The translations under genes and the position numbers were made by a program. The notes beneath the pieces are model-generated. The model saw only the letters and a list, made by a program, of their open reading frames with translations, was not told the DNA's origin and made no database searches. From Pseudomonadota bacterium (GTDB lineage: Bacteria > Pseudomonadota > Alphaproteobacteria > Acetobacterales > Acetobacteraceae): 41,005 nt of DNA. The stretch spans positions 1 through 41,005 of the forward strand of contig JAJZUI010000004.1 in the NCBI GenBank assembly GCA_021847175.1. Direction: 5' to 3'. Every line of letters begins with the position of its first letter. The first letter of the stretch is position 1. This document shows positions 1 to 7,566 of this stretch, piece by piece.

Positions 1-479
1 CCGCGCACGCGCATCGCGCGCGGCGAAGGGACGAAGGTGGCGGCGGCGGGAATGGCGGGCATGCCGGTCTCGACCGGCCCACCCGCGGCGCGCCAGGCGG
101 CCCAGCCGCCGTCGAGCACGCGCACGCGGTCGTGGCCCATGGCCGCGAACATCCACCAGACGCGCGAGGCCCAGAACATCGGGCCGCGGTCGTAGACGAC
201 GATATCGGTGTCGTTACCGATGCCGAGCGCGCCGACCAGGCGGGCGAAGCGGCCGGGCGCGGGGAGCATGTGCGGCAGCGCCGCGTCCGCGTCGGCGATC
301 AGGTCGACATCGAAATAACGCGCGCCGGGGATGCGGCCGGCGGCGAACTCGGCCGCCGGGTTGCCGGGTTCGCCAGGCAGGTACTTCATTGATTCGAGAA
401 TCACGAGGCCGGAGCTGCCAAAGGGCGGCCTGCCGAGAGTGGACAGAAGCTCGGCGGCGCTGATGACGGGGTCGGTCAT
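1..479 (-). CDS. Sulfurtransferase, rhodanese / 3-mercaptopyruvate type (3' part outside window)
   Basis: The first 159 residues of a two-domain rhodanese-family sulfurtransferase are visible; the gene runs off the left edge. The N-terminal, non-catalytic rhodanese domain is recognisable by the pattern PGARYFD followed by a Leu/Pro-rich LPHMLP, then DIVVYDRG and VLDGGWAAW. These are typical of SseA/thiosulfate-mercaptopyruvate sulfurtransferases, which move sulfane sulfur to an acceptor such as cyanide or a thiol. The active-site cysteine loop lies in the second domain and cannot be checked here. The ATG at 479 follows an AAGGAA-like ribosome site. The gene starts 23 bases after the stop of the AlaX gene, so the two are probably co-transcribed. 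Family assignment is firm; the exact donor substrate is unknown. Confidence 0.85.
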   Translation of the reverse strand, partial: MTDPVISAAELLSTLGRPPFGSSGLVILESMKYLPGEPGNPAAEFAAGRIPGARYFDVDLIADADAALPHMLPAPGRFARLVGALGIGNDTDIVVYDRGPMFWASRVWWMFAAMGHDRVRVLDGGWAAWRAAGGPVETGMPAIPAAATFVPSPRAMRVR

Positions 480-502
480 ATGCGTTTCCTTGATGCGCAG
501 GC

Positions 503-1231
503 TCACGCGAGCGCGATGGCGATGCGGCGGTTCTGGCGGCCCTTGTTCTCGATCTTGAGGACGTTGACGCGGCCGACGAGGCCCGTGCGCGCGACGTGCG
601 TGCCGCCGCAGGGCTGCAGGTCGACGGGCTTCTCGCCGGCGCCGATGCGCACGAGCCGCAGGCGACCGGTGCCGCGCGGAGGCTTCACGGAGAGGGTGCG
701 GACGAGGCCGGGGTTGGTGTCGAGCACGCGCTCGTCCACCCATTCGATGCTGACCGGGTGGTCGCCGGCGATCAGCGCGTTGAGGCGTTCCTCGATCGCC
801 TCCTTCGTCGGCGGGTCGGGCAGGTCGAAATCGAGGCGGGAGCGGTCGGACCCGACGGCGCCGCCGGTCACCGCGGCACCGGGGATGGCGGCGCACAGCA
901 GGTGCATCGCGGTGTGCATGCGCATGTGGGCAAAGCGGCGGTCCCAGTCGAGCACGGCGTCCACCGTCGTGCCCACCGCCGGGAGGGCCGAGCCAGGGGC
1001 GGGGAGGTGGATGATGGTCTCGCCCCCATTGTCCCCGTCGGCGCCCTTGATCGTGTCTGCGATGACCGTCTCGCCGCCGGCCCAGACGATCCTTCCGGTA
1101 TCGCCGGGCTGGCCGCCCCCGCGGGCGTAGAAGACGGTGCGGTCGAGGACGATGCCCTCCGGCGAGGCGGCAATCACAGTGGCGCTGGCCCGGCGCAGCT
1201 CGGCGTCGGCCATGAACAGGCGTTCGGTCAT
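503..1231 (-). CDS. alaX: AlaX-type alanyl-tRNA editing protein
   Basis: A 242-residue free-standing homologue of the editing domain of alanyl-tRNA synthetase, expected to hydrolyse Ser (or Gly) mischarged onto tRNA-Ala in the cytoplasm. The zinc/editing site is complete: H106 and H110 in the MHTAMH segment, and C208 and H212 in CGGTH. The early FYARGGGQPGD segment is also typical. The reading frame is open further upstream, but the region before 1231 is arginine-rich shadow sequence. The ATG at 1231 gives a normal N-terminus and the usual length for the medium-size AlaX class. It is followed at 23 bases by the rhodanese gene. I see no truncation. Confidence 0.9.
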   Translation of the reverse strand: MTERLFMADAELRRASATVIAASPEGIVLDRTVFYARGGGQPGDTGRIVWAGGETVIADTIKGADGDNGGETIIHLPAPGSALPAVGTTVDAVLDWDRRFAHMRMHTAMHLLCAAIPGAAVTGGAVGSDRSRLDFDLPDPPTKEAIEERLNALIAGDHPVSIEWVDERVLDTNPGLVRTLSVKPPRGTGRLRLVRIGAGEKPVDLQPCGGTHVARTGLVGRVNVLKIENKGRQNRRIAIALA

Positions 1232-1289
1232 GCGCCGACGATAGAGGGGCCAGGCAGCGCTGCCCAGCCCGTGTCGCGGTTGGCTGGTA

Positions 1290-2165
1290 TCAGGCGAAGG
1301 CGGGGACGAGCGCGCGCAGCTTCGCCGCGCCCTGCGCGCCCTTGAGCGCCTCGCGCCACAGACCCTCGGCGACGCGCTGGTGCGCCGCAAGAGCCTCGTC
1401 CGCGCTGGTCAGCATCGCCACACCGGGAGCCGGGCCGGGCCCGCTGTCGCAGCGGTGCGAGTTGATCGCCAGCGTGGCGCGGTCGCGCGCGCGCAGGATC
1501 TTGAACGGACCCGGCGGCTCGACGTTGGAGAGGATGCCGAACTGCAGGCCCATCGGCTCGGCTTCCATGAGGGCGGCGATGTGCTCGACCTCCGCCGCGG
1601 CGACGTCGCGGCACTGGCGGCGCAACCGGTCCGAGAGTGGCAGCGCGCCGGCCACTCCGAGTTCGAGGAAGGAGCGGATGCGCCCCGCCGACATCATGCA
1701 GATGATGGACGGGCGGCGCTGGCCGTAGAGGCGCTTCCTCGCGGCGAGGATGCCGAGGATCTGCTCGCCGGCGGCGATGAGCGCGCCGCGCTCGGTGGTA
1801 GCCTGTGCAGCTGCCTCCTCGAAGGCGGCGGCGAGCGCCTGGTCGAACCGGTCCGTGGTGGTGAGGTAGGAGATCGGCTCCGCAATCTGGAGGATCTGGT
1901 CGGCCGTCTCCTCCGACTGGCGCAGCCGTTCGAAATAGCCGACCGGGCGCGCATAGTACTCGACGCCGATGCCGAGCAGGGAGAGCGGCGAGATCTTGAG
2001 CAGCTCCGCGAGTCGCTGGATGGTGTCCAGCTTGATGACCTCGCCCTTCTCGTAGCGGTAAAGTGCCGCGCGCGAGACACCGAGCCGGGCGGCGATCTCC
2101 TCCGCGCGCAAACCCGATTCGAGCCGGTAGGCCCGCAACTGCTGACCGACTTCCGTGAACCGCAT
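1290..2165 (-). CDS. XRE-family (helix-turn-helix) transcriptional regulator
   Basis: A 291-residue protein with a Cro/C1-type helix-turn-helix at about residues 5-65 (core GVSRAALYRYEKGE), which binds DNA. A roughly 220-residue C-terminal domain follows that I cannot assign to a small-molecule binding family. This layout matches alphaproteobacterial regulators annotated only as helix-turn-helix proteins with an unnamed effector domain. The ATG at 2165 is preferred over the TTG one codon earlier. No binding site or target can be deduced. The C-terminus converges on nothing: the next gene on the same strand (AlaX) starts 58 bases beyond the stop. A sigma70-like promoter is visible upstream at 2337-2365. 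Confidence 0.85.
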   Translation of the reverse strand: MRFTEVGQQLRAYRLESGLRAEEIAARLGVSRAALYRYEKGEVIKLDTIQRLAELLKISPLSLLGIGVEYYARPVGYFERLRQSEETADQILQIAEPISYLTTTDRFDQALAAAFEEAAAQATTERGALIAAGEQILGILAARKRLYGQRRPSIICMMSAGRIRSFLELGVAGALPLSDRLRRQCRDVAAAEVEHIAALMEAEPMGLQFGILSNVEPPGPFKILRARDRATLAINSHRCDSGPGPAPGVAMLTSADEALAAHQRVAEGLWREALKGAQGAAKLRALVPAFA

Positions 2166-2336
2166 CAAAAAGCTCCTCTACAGTGCGGCGGGCCGCGCTC
2201 CTCGGGCCCGTGCGTGTCACAACCACCTTTGACCGTCACCCGGCATTACTTGCCAGGCCGGCAGGCTCTATCCGGGTGACACCCCACCCGCACCGTCGGC
2301 GCGAAGCCCGCGGCCGCTCGGCAAACTCATGAGGAC

Positions 2337-2365
2337 ACCATAGGGGCGCGCGAAACGCTGTTCAA
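2337..2365 (-). promoter_or_regulatory. Sigma70-like promoter for the XRE regulator
   Basis: Read on the minus strand, TTGAAC and TATGGT are separated by exactly 17 bases. Transcription would start near 2330, about 165 bases before the regulator's ATG. It lies in the 248-base gap between the regulator and the tartronate semialdehyde reductase stop, in a stretch less GC-rich than its surroundings. This is pattern matching only. Confidence 0.45.
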
Positions 2366-2413
2366 CGGTTAATCGCAGCGGACGAGACGACTGACAAATT
2401 TATGATGCATTAT

Positions 2414-3289
2414 TTATGGGGCGAGACCGGCCAGCGCCTCGATCGCCTTGACCAGCGCCGAGTGGTCGAGATCGGCGCCGCCTTGGGCGGTGACGGCGGA
2501 GAACATCTGCTGCGCGATGGCGGTGTTGGGGAGCGCCATGCCCATCTCGCGCGCCGAGCCGAGGGCGAGGTTGAGGTCCTTCTGGTGCAGGCGGATGCGG
2601 AACCCGGGCGCGAAGGTGCGGTTGAGCATGCGCTCGGCGTGCACCTCGAGGATCCGCGACGAGGCGAACCCGCCCATCAGCGCCTGGCGGACGGCGGCGG
2701 GATCGGCGCCGGCCTTTTTCGCGAAGGTGAGGGCTTCGGCGACTGCCTGGATGTTGAGCGCGACGATGATCTGGTTGGCGACCTTGCAGACCTGGCCGGC
2801 GCCCGCAGCCTCGCCGACATGGGTGATGTTCTTGCCCATGACCTCGAACAGCGGCTTGGCGCGGGCGAAGGCCCCCGCCGAGCCGCCGACCATGATGGTG
2901 AGGCTGCCGGCCTTGGCGCCGACCTCGCCGCCGGAGACCGGAGCGTCGAGCCACTGGCAGCCGGCGGCCTCGATTCGCGCCGCGAAGTCGCGCGTCGCGG
3001 TAGGCGAGATGGAGGACATGTCGATGACGAGCGTGCCCTTCTTCAGACCCTCGGCGACGCCGCGCGGGCCGAAAAGCACCGCGGCGACGTCCGGCGTGTC
3101 GGGCACCATGGTGATGACGACTTCCGATCCGGCGGCGACGGCGGCGGCGTCCGGGTGAACCGTGGCAGCAGCGCGCAGTTCCGGCGTGAGGCTCTTGCGT
3201 TCGGGAACGAGGAGGTCGTGGCCGGCGGCCTTAAGGTTGAGCGCCATGGGGCGGCCCATGATGCCGAGGCCGATGAAACCGATCTTCAT
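2414..3289 (-). CDS. glxR: 2-hydroxy-3-oxopropionate (tartronate semialdehyde) reductase
   Basis: A 291-residue beta-hydroxyacid dehydrogenase. The N-terminal Rossmann motif GFIGLGIMGRPMA (residues 4-16) binds NAD(P)H. DAPVSGGE (115-122) is the substrate loop, and K169 in GAGQVCKVANQ is the expected catalytic lysine. The family includes 3-hydroxyisobutyrate dehydrogenase. The immediately upstream hydroxypyruvate isomerase (24-base gap) favours tartronate semialdehyde reduction to glycerate, as in glyoxylate assimilation. The usual third partner, glyoxylate carboligase (gcl), is not in the window. The alternative is a general 3-hydroxyisobutyrate dehydrogenase-like enzyme. Confidence 0.82.
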   Translation of the reverse strand: MKIGFIGLGIMGRPMALNLKAAGHDLLVPERKSLTPELRAAATVHPDAAAVAAGSEVVITMVPDTPDVAAVLFGPRGVAEGLKKGTLVIDMSSISPTATRDFAARIEAAGCQWLDAPVSGGEVGAKAGSLTIMVGGSAGAFARAKPLFEVMGKNITHVGEAAGAGQVCKVANQIIVALNIQAVAEALTFAKKAGADPAAVRQALMGGFASSRILEVHAERMLNRTFAPGFRIRLHQKDLNLALGSAREMGMALPNTAIAQQMFSAVTAQGGADLDHSALVKAIEALAGLAP

Positions 3290-3313
3290 GGAAATCTCCG
3301 GAGGTCAGGGGGG

Positions 3314-4093
3314 TCAGACGTTGAACTGCTGGCGCCAGGCGAGGCCGGCGACGGTTTCGGCCGCGGGGCGGTATTCGCAGCCGACCCAGCCGGCGTAGCC
3401 GAGTTCGTCCATCCGGCGGAAGATGTAGGCCCAGCCGAGTTCGCCGGTGCCGGGCTCGTTGCGGGCGGGAACGTCGGCTATCTGCATGTGGGCGATGATG
3501 GGCATGAAGCGTTCCATGCGCTTGGTCACGTCGCCCTCGGTGATCTGGCAGTGATAGACGTCAAACTGGAGGCCGGCGCGCTCGGGCCCGATCGCCGCGA
3601 TGATGTCGGCGGCCTGCTGCATGGTGTTGAGGTGAAAGCCAGGCATGTCGCGGTGGTTGATCGGCTCGAGGGCGAGCCGGACGCCGGCGGCGGCTGCGCG
3701 TTCCGCGGCCCAGGCGAGGTTGCTGGCATAGAGGGCGGCGGCGGTGGCATGGGCGGTGCCCTGGGGCGGGATGCCGGCCATCATGTGCACGAGCTTGCAG
3801 TCCAGCGCCGCGGCGTAGTCGAGCGCCATGGCGACGCCGTCGCGGAACTCCTGGACGCGCCCGGGGACGGAGGCGAGCCCGCGCTCGCCCTTCGCCCAAT
3901 CGCCGGGGGGCATGTTGAACAGCGCCTGGGTGAGGCCGTTGTCGGCGAGCCGCCTGGCGAGATCGGCGGCGGGATACTCGTAGGGGAAGAGGTATTCGAC
4001 CGCCTTGAACCCGGCCCTCGCCGCCGCCGCGAACCGGTCGAGGAACGGCAACTCATTGAACATCATGGAAAGATTGGCGGCGAGCTTGGGCAT
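3314..4093 (-). CDS. hyi: Hydroxypyruvate isomerase
   Basis: A 259-residue TIM-barrel protein of the AP endonuclease family 2 / xylose isomerase-like fold, expected to interconvert hydroxypyruvate and tartronate semialdehyde. Its start (AANLSMMFNELPFLDRF) is the usual N-terminus of Hyi. The two acidic residues expected to act in catalysis are present as E143 (ALEPINHRDMPG) and E240 (GCEYRP), with metal-ligand-type residues D178 and H181 in FDVYHCQ. The frame is open upstream to 4147, but the ATG at 4093 is the one that begins the conserved sequence. It is followed after 24 bases by glxR, which uses its product. Confidence 0.88.
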   Translation of the reverse strand: MPKLAANLSMMFNELPFLDRFAAAARAGFKAVEYLFPYEYPAADLARRLADNGLTQALFNMPPGDWAKGERGLASVPGRVQEFRDGVAMALDYAAALDCKLVHMMAGIPPQGTAHATAAALYASNLAWAAERAAAAGVRLALEPINHRDMPGFHLNTMQQAADIIAAIGPERAGLQFDVYHCQITEGDVTKRMERFMPIIAHMQIADVPARNEPGTGELGWAYIFRRMDELGYAGWVGCEYRPAAETVAGLAWRQQFNV

Positions 4094-4186
4094 GCGATCC
4101 CCCGGGTTTGGCGGGCGGAGGCTAGGGTCGTGAAGCGCGCGGGACAAGGGCGGGGCGCGGGCCAGCCGGACCGCCGGGAAATGGCG

Positions 4187-4855
4187 TCAGCCGGCGTCGG
4201 TGCGCGTGTATTCGAGGCGGTAGCGGCCGCGCAGGAGGGTGCCCGCGGCGCCGGCGGCGCGCAGGGCGGTCTCCGGCAGGAGCGTCGCCAGGGCTTCCGG
4301 GTCCGTGGCCTCGACCATCAGGAACCAGGCGGGCGGGGCCTGGATGTCGGCGCGGCCGCGCGTCTCGGTGGTGCGCTGGCCAGAGGCGGCCAGGTCCGCG
4401 GCGCAAAGATGGGCGCCGGTGACGCGAGGGGCGGCGAGGGTTTCGTGCAGCAGGGCGATCAGCGCCGCGTCGCCGGAGCCAGCGCCGGCCGCGGCTTCGA
4501 AACGGATGGTGAGGATGGCGGCGCCGGCGCCGGGGCCTTCGCTGTGGCGCACGCCGGCCATGGCGCGGCTGGTGTCGCGGAAGGCGGCGGTGGCGCGGCG
4601 CGTCCAGGGCGTCGGGGCGTCGAGGCGCGCGGCGTAGTCCGGGCCGAGCAGCACGGCCATCGTCGCGGCCTCGTAGAGGGTGAAGAACTCGGGATGGGTC
4701 GCGGCATCGGCGGCGATGTAGCGGCGGCCGCGGCGGAAGCCGGGGATCGCGGCGCGTTCCGGCATGTGTTCCTGGAGGTGCCAGGCGTAGAACTCGGCGC
4801 GGCCGTCGGGGGTGATTCCATTCCAGATCGCGACGACGGCCTGACCCCAGAGCAT
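4187..4855 (-). CDS. Uncharacterised protein, probable duplicated dimeric alpha/beta-barrel (EthD-like)
   Basis: A 222-residue soluble protein with no signal peptide or membrane segment. The N-terminal half (AIWNGITP, FYAWHLQEHMPERAAIPGFRRGRRY) has the histidine and 'EH-P-R-IPGF-RGRRY' pattern of EthD-like ferredoxin-fold monomers. The C-terminal half appears to repeat the fold more loosely (WFLMVEATDPEALATLL). I do not recognise a defined enzyme. The ATG at 4855 is preferred because the open frame upstream of it is arginine-rich shadow coding. It lies 93 bases upstream of hyi on the same strand, so it may share that transcript. It may be a small-molecule isomerase or heme/ligand-binding protein, but this is only a fold-level inference. 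Confidence 0.6.
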   Translation of the reverse strand: MLWGQAVVAIWNGITPDGRAEFYAWHLQEHMPERAAIPGFRRGRRYIAADAATHPEFFTLYEAATMAVLLGPDYAARLDAPTPWTRRATAAFRDTSRAMAGVRHSEGPGAGAAILTIRFEAAAGAGSGDAALIALLHETLAAPRVTGAHLCAADLAASGQRTTETRGRADIQAPPAWFLMVEATDPEALATLLPETALRAAGAAGTLLRGRYRLEYTRTDAG

Positions 4856-4930
4856 GCGCGAGCATAAGGCGCGCGCGGCGCGGCGGGGAAGGGCTGCTTG
4901 ACAGGGGTGTGGGGCGAGGGTAGCCGCAAA

Positions 4931-4945
4931 TGCGAAGCGTTCGCA
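4931..4945. promoter_or_regulatory. Palindromic operator candidate upstream of the iron ABC operon
   Basis: A perfect 6-3-6 inverted repeat, TGCGAA-GCG-TTCGCA, lies just upstream of the ribosome site (4949-4953) of the binding-protein gene. It is flanked by the direct repeat GCAAATG (4926-4932 and 4943-4949). Position and symmetry suggest a repressor site. A Fur/Mur-family metal regulator is plausible given the downstream iron importer, but this is inference. A TTGACA at 4898-4903 could be the -35 element, though its -10 partner is weak. Confidence 0.4.
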
Positions 4946-4957
4946 AATGGAGGTGTC

Positions 4958-5980
4958 TTGTTCCGTCTTTCGCGCCGGGCCGTCCTGCTGGGCGGCGGGG
5001 TTTTGCTTGCAGCGCCGTTCGTCGCCTCGCGCGCGGCGCAGGCCGGCACGCCGCTGGTGCTCTACGCGGCGCAGCACGAGCAGGTGGTGGACATGATCAC
5101 CCGCGCCTTCACGAAGTCGACCGGCATCGCGGTGCGGACGCGCTTCGGCGAAGCACCGGAGATCGCCAACCAGATCGCGACCGAGGGCCGGCATTCGCCG
5201 GCCGATGTCTATTTCACCGAGAACTCGCCGGAACTGCTGTTGCTTGACGAGCGGCACATGCTGGCGCCTGTGGAGAAAAGCACGCTGGCGCAGGTGCCGG
5301 CCAGATGGAGTGCACCCAGCGGCAACTGGCTCGGCGTGCTCGCCCGGGATTCGGTACTCGCCTACAACCCGAGGCTGGTCACGGCGGACGCGCTGCCGGC
5401 CTCGCTGCTGGATCTCGCGGCGCCGGCGTGGAAGGGGCGCGTCGCGTTCGCGCCGACGGATGCCGACACGCTGCCTGTCATCGGCGCGATCGCGGCGCTC
5501 AAGGGACGCGCGGCGGCGCTGGCGTGGCTGCGCGGTATGAAGGCGAATGCGAAGATCTATGATGACGACGAGGGCGTCATCGCCGCGGTCGATCGCGGGG
5601 CGGTGGCGACCGGTATCGTCAACTCCTATTACTGGTGCCGGCTGCGCACGGAGCAGGGCGCAGCGAAGACGGCGAGCCGGCTGCATCGTTTCTCCCCCGA
5701 CGATGTCGGCAACCTGATCAACGTCTCCGGCGCCGCGGTGCTGGCGTCCTCGCGCCGGCAGGCGGAGGCGCAGCGTTTCCTCGCTTTCCTGGTCTCGGCA
5801 CCAATGCAGATGGCGCTGGCGCAGAGCGACATCGATTTCGAGTATCCGCTGCGGCCCGGTATCGCGGCGAACCCTCTGTTGGCGCCGTTCGCCTCGCTGC
5901 GTCCGCCGCCGGTCACCATCGCCGGGATCGGCGACGACCGGCTGGCGGCGCGACTGTTGCAAGACGTAGGGCTCGTCTGA
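4958..5980 (+). CDS. Fe(III)-type ABC transporter substrate-binding protein
   Basis: A 340-residue periplasmic binding protein of the FbpA/AfuA class. The N-terminus (LSRRAVLLGGG... ending ASRAAQA) is a Tat-like or Sec signal peptide. Adjacent tyrosines Y224-Y225 in NSYYWCR and the later NLINVSGAAVL / EYPLRPG segments are FbpA hallmarks; in that family the paired tyrosines bind ferric iron. The start is a TTG at 4958, chosen because a GGAGG lies 4 bases before it and no ATG exists in frame. Upstream TTG/GTG codons would give an implausible leader. The gene heads a binding protein-permease-ATPase operon. Iron is the likely cargo, with the related thiamine/spermidine-type cargo less likely. Confidence 0.82.
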   Translation: MFRLSRRAVLLGGGVLLAAPFVASRAAQAGTPLVLYAAQHEQVVDMITRAFTKSTGIAVRTRFGEAPEIANQIATEGRHSPADVYFTENSPELLLLDERHMLAPVEKSTLAQVPARWSAPSGNWLGVLARDSVLAYNPRLVTADALPASLLDLAAPAWKGRVAFAPTDADTLPVIGAIAALKGRAAALAWLRGMKANAKIYDDDEGVIAAVDRGAVATGIVNSYYWCRLRTEQGAAKTASRLHRFSPDDVGNLINVSGAAVLASSRRQAEAQRFLAFLVSAPMQMALAQSDIDFEYPLRPGIAANPLLAPFASLRPPPVTIAGIGDDRLAARLLQDVGLV

Positions 5981-6016
5981 AACGTGGGGCTCGTCTGAAA
6001 CGTGGGGCTCGTCTAA
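5963..6016 (+). repeat. Three tandem 18-bp repeats carrying the stop codon
   Basis: Three consecutive 18-base units (5963-5980, 5981-5998, 5999-6016) are nearly identical, with core ACGTRGGGCTCGTCT followed by TGA, TGA and TAA. The first unit is the end of the binding-protein gene (DVGLV-stop). Each following unit would encode NVGLV-stop in the same frame. The array fills the gap to the permease ATG at 6025. Confidence 0.9.
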
Positions 6017-6024
6017 GCCAGGGC

Positions 6025-7548
6025 ATGCCTGTCGCGCTCGTTCTCGCCGCTGCCATCGGCCCGGTGCTGGTGCTGTTGCCGATCCTGGCGACGCTCGCGA
6101 GCGCGCTCGGCGCCGGGTGGGGGGCAGCGCGGGCGCTGCTGTTCCGCCCGCTGGTGGCACAGCTGCTGGGGAACACCCTGACGCTGATGCTCGCGGCGAT
6201 GCTGGCGGCGGGAGTGCTGGGCCTCGCCTCGGCGTGGCTGGTGGAGCGCACCGCGTTGCCGGGAAGGCGCGCCTGGGCGGTGCTGGCGGCGGCGCCGCTC
6301 GCCGTGCCGCCGTTCGTCGCGGGATATGCCTGGGTCTCGATCGCGCCGGTGTTCGAGGGCTTCCTTGGCGCCTGGCTGGTGGTGACGCTGACCTACACGC
6401 CGCTCGTCTACCTGCCCGTCGCCGCGGCGCTGCGCGGGCTGGATCCGGCGCTGGAGGAGACGGCGATGGCGCTCGGGCTCGGGCGCTGGCGGGTTTTCCT
6501 GCGCGTCGTGCTGCCGCAGCTTCGTCCGGCGCTGCTCGGCGGGATGCTGCTGGTGGCGCTCGACGTGCTGGTGGAGTTCGGCGCCTTCGCGTTGTTGCGC
6601 TTCCGTACCTTCACCACGACGATCTATGCCGCGTACCGTACCGGGTTCAATGCCGACGCGGCGGCGATGCTGGCCTTCGTGCTGCTGTTGCTGTGCCTGC
6701 TTTGCCTGGTGGCGGAGTTCGCGGTGCGCGGGCGGGCGCGGTATGCGCGCGTGGGCAAGGGCACGCGGAGGCGCGCGCGGCCCCTGGCGCTGGGGCGCTG
6801 GACGCTGCCGGCGCTGATGGTGCTCGCGCTGCCGGTCGCGGCGGGGCTGTTGCTGCCGCTCGCGACGATCGCCTACTGGATGACCCGGCACGCCGCCGCC
6901 GCTTCCTCGCCAGCGGCGGCAAGCTGGGGGCGACTGCTGGCGGCGACCTGGTCGTCGCTGTGGCTCGGGGCGACGGGTGCCACGCTGACGGTGCTGCTGG
7001 CGCTGCCGCTGGGCTATCTCGTGGCACGGCGTCCGGGGCGGCTCGCGACGCTGCTGGAACGCGCGGCGTTCCTGGCCATGGGGGCGCCGGGGATTGTGGT
7101 GGCACTGGCGCTCTCGGGGCTCGCGGTGCGGCACGCGCGCGGGCTTTACCAGAGCGCCGGATTGCTGCTGGTGGCCTATGCCGTGCTGTTCCTGCCACTC
7201 GCCGTCGTTTCGGCGCGGGCGGCGCTGGAGCAGGCGCAGAAGGCGCTGGAGGATGTCGCGCGCGCGCTGGGGCAGGGATGGCTGGCGACCGCGTGGCGGG
7301 TGGTGCTGCCGCTGGCGGGACCGGGGCTCGGGGCGGCGGCGGCGCTGGTGTTCGTTTCGGTCTCGACGGAGTTGACGGCGACGCTGCTGCTGGCGCCGAT
7401 CGGCACGCGGACACTGGCAACCGAGGTGTGGGCGAACACGGCGAGCCTGGCCTTCGCGGCGGCCGCCCCGTATGCCGCGGTAATGACGCTGTTCTCCCTG
7501 ATCTCGACCTGGCTGCTGGCGCGGCGCTTCGCCGCCGCCGCGGTCTGA
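6025..7548 (+). CDS. Fe(III)-type ABC transporter permease, fused double-domain
   Basis: A 507-residue inner-membrane permease of the FbpB/AfuB type, made of two homologous binding-protein-dependent transport domains in one chain, with around a dozen hydrophobic segments. Each half carries an EAA-type loop that docks with the ATPase: the first at ALEETAMALGLGRWRVFLRVVLP, the second at ALEDVARALGQGWLATAWRVVLP. It forms the channel for the upstream binding protein and is powered by the ATPase 18 bases downstream. The ATG at 6025 is chosen because the upstream open frame only translates the 18-bp repeats into a basic RLKRGA repeat. Stop and start are separated by the repeat array. Confidence 0.88.
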   Translation: MPVALVLAAAIGPVLVLLPILATLASALGAGWGAARALLFRPLVAQLLGNTLTLMLAAMLAAGVLGLASAWLVERTALPGRRAWAVLAAAPLAVPPFVAGYAWVSIAPVFEGFLGAWLVVTLTYTPLVYLPVAAALRGLDPALEETAMALGLGRWRVFLRVVLPQLRPALLGGMLLVALDVLVEFGAFALLRFRTFTTTIYAAYRTGFNADAAAMLAFVLLLLCLLCLVAEFAVRGRARYARVGKGTRRRARPLALGRWTLPALMVLALPVAAGLLLPLATIAYWMTRHAAAASSPAAASWGRLLAATWSSLWLGATGATLTVLLALPLGYLVARRPGRLATLLERAAFLAMGAPGIVVALALSGLAVRHARGLYQSAGLLLVAYAVLFLPLAVVSARAALEQAQKALEDVARALGQGWLATAWRVVLPLAGPGLGAAAALVFVSVSTELTATLLLAPIGTRTLATEVWANTASLAFAAAAPYAAVMTLFSLISTWLLARRFAAAAV

Positions 7549-7566
7549 ACGCAAGGCCCGGCACGG

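Noticed and set aside
2402-4867. An 821-residue plus-strand frame over glxR and hyi
   Set aside because: It is a shadow of two convincing minus-strand genes, and its Gly/Ala/Arg/Glu composition has no domain.
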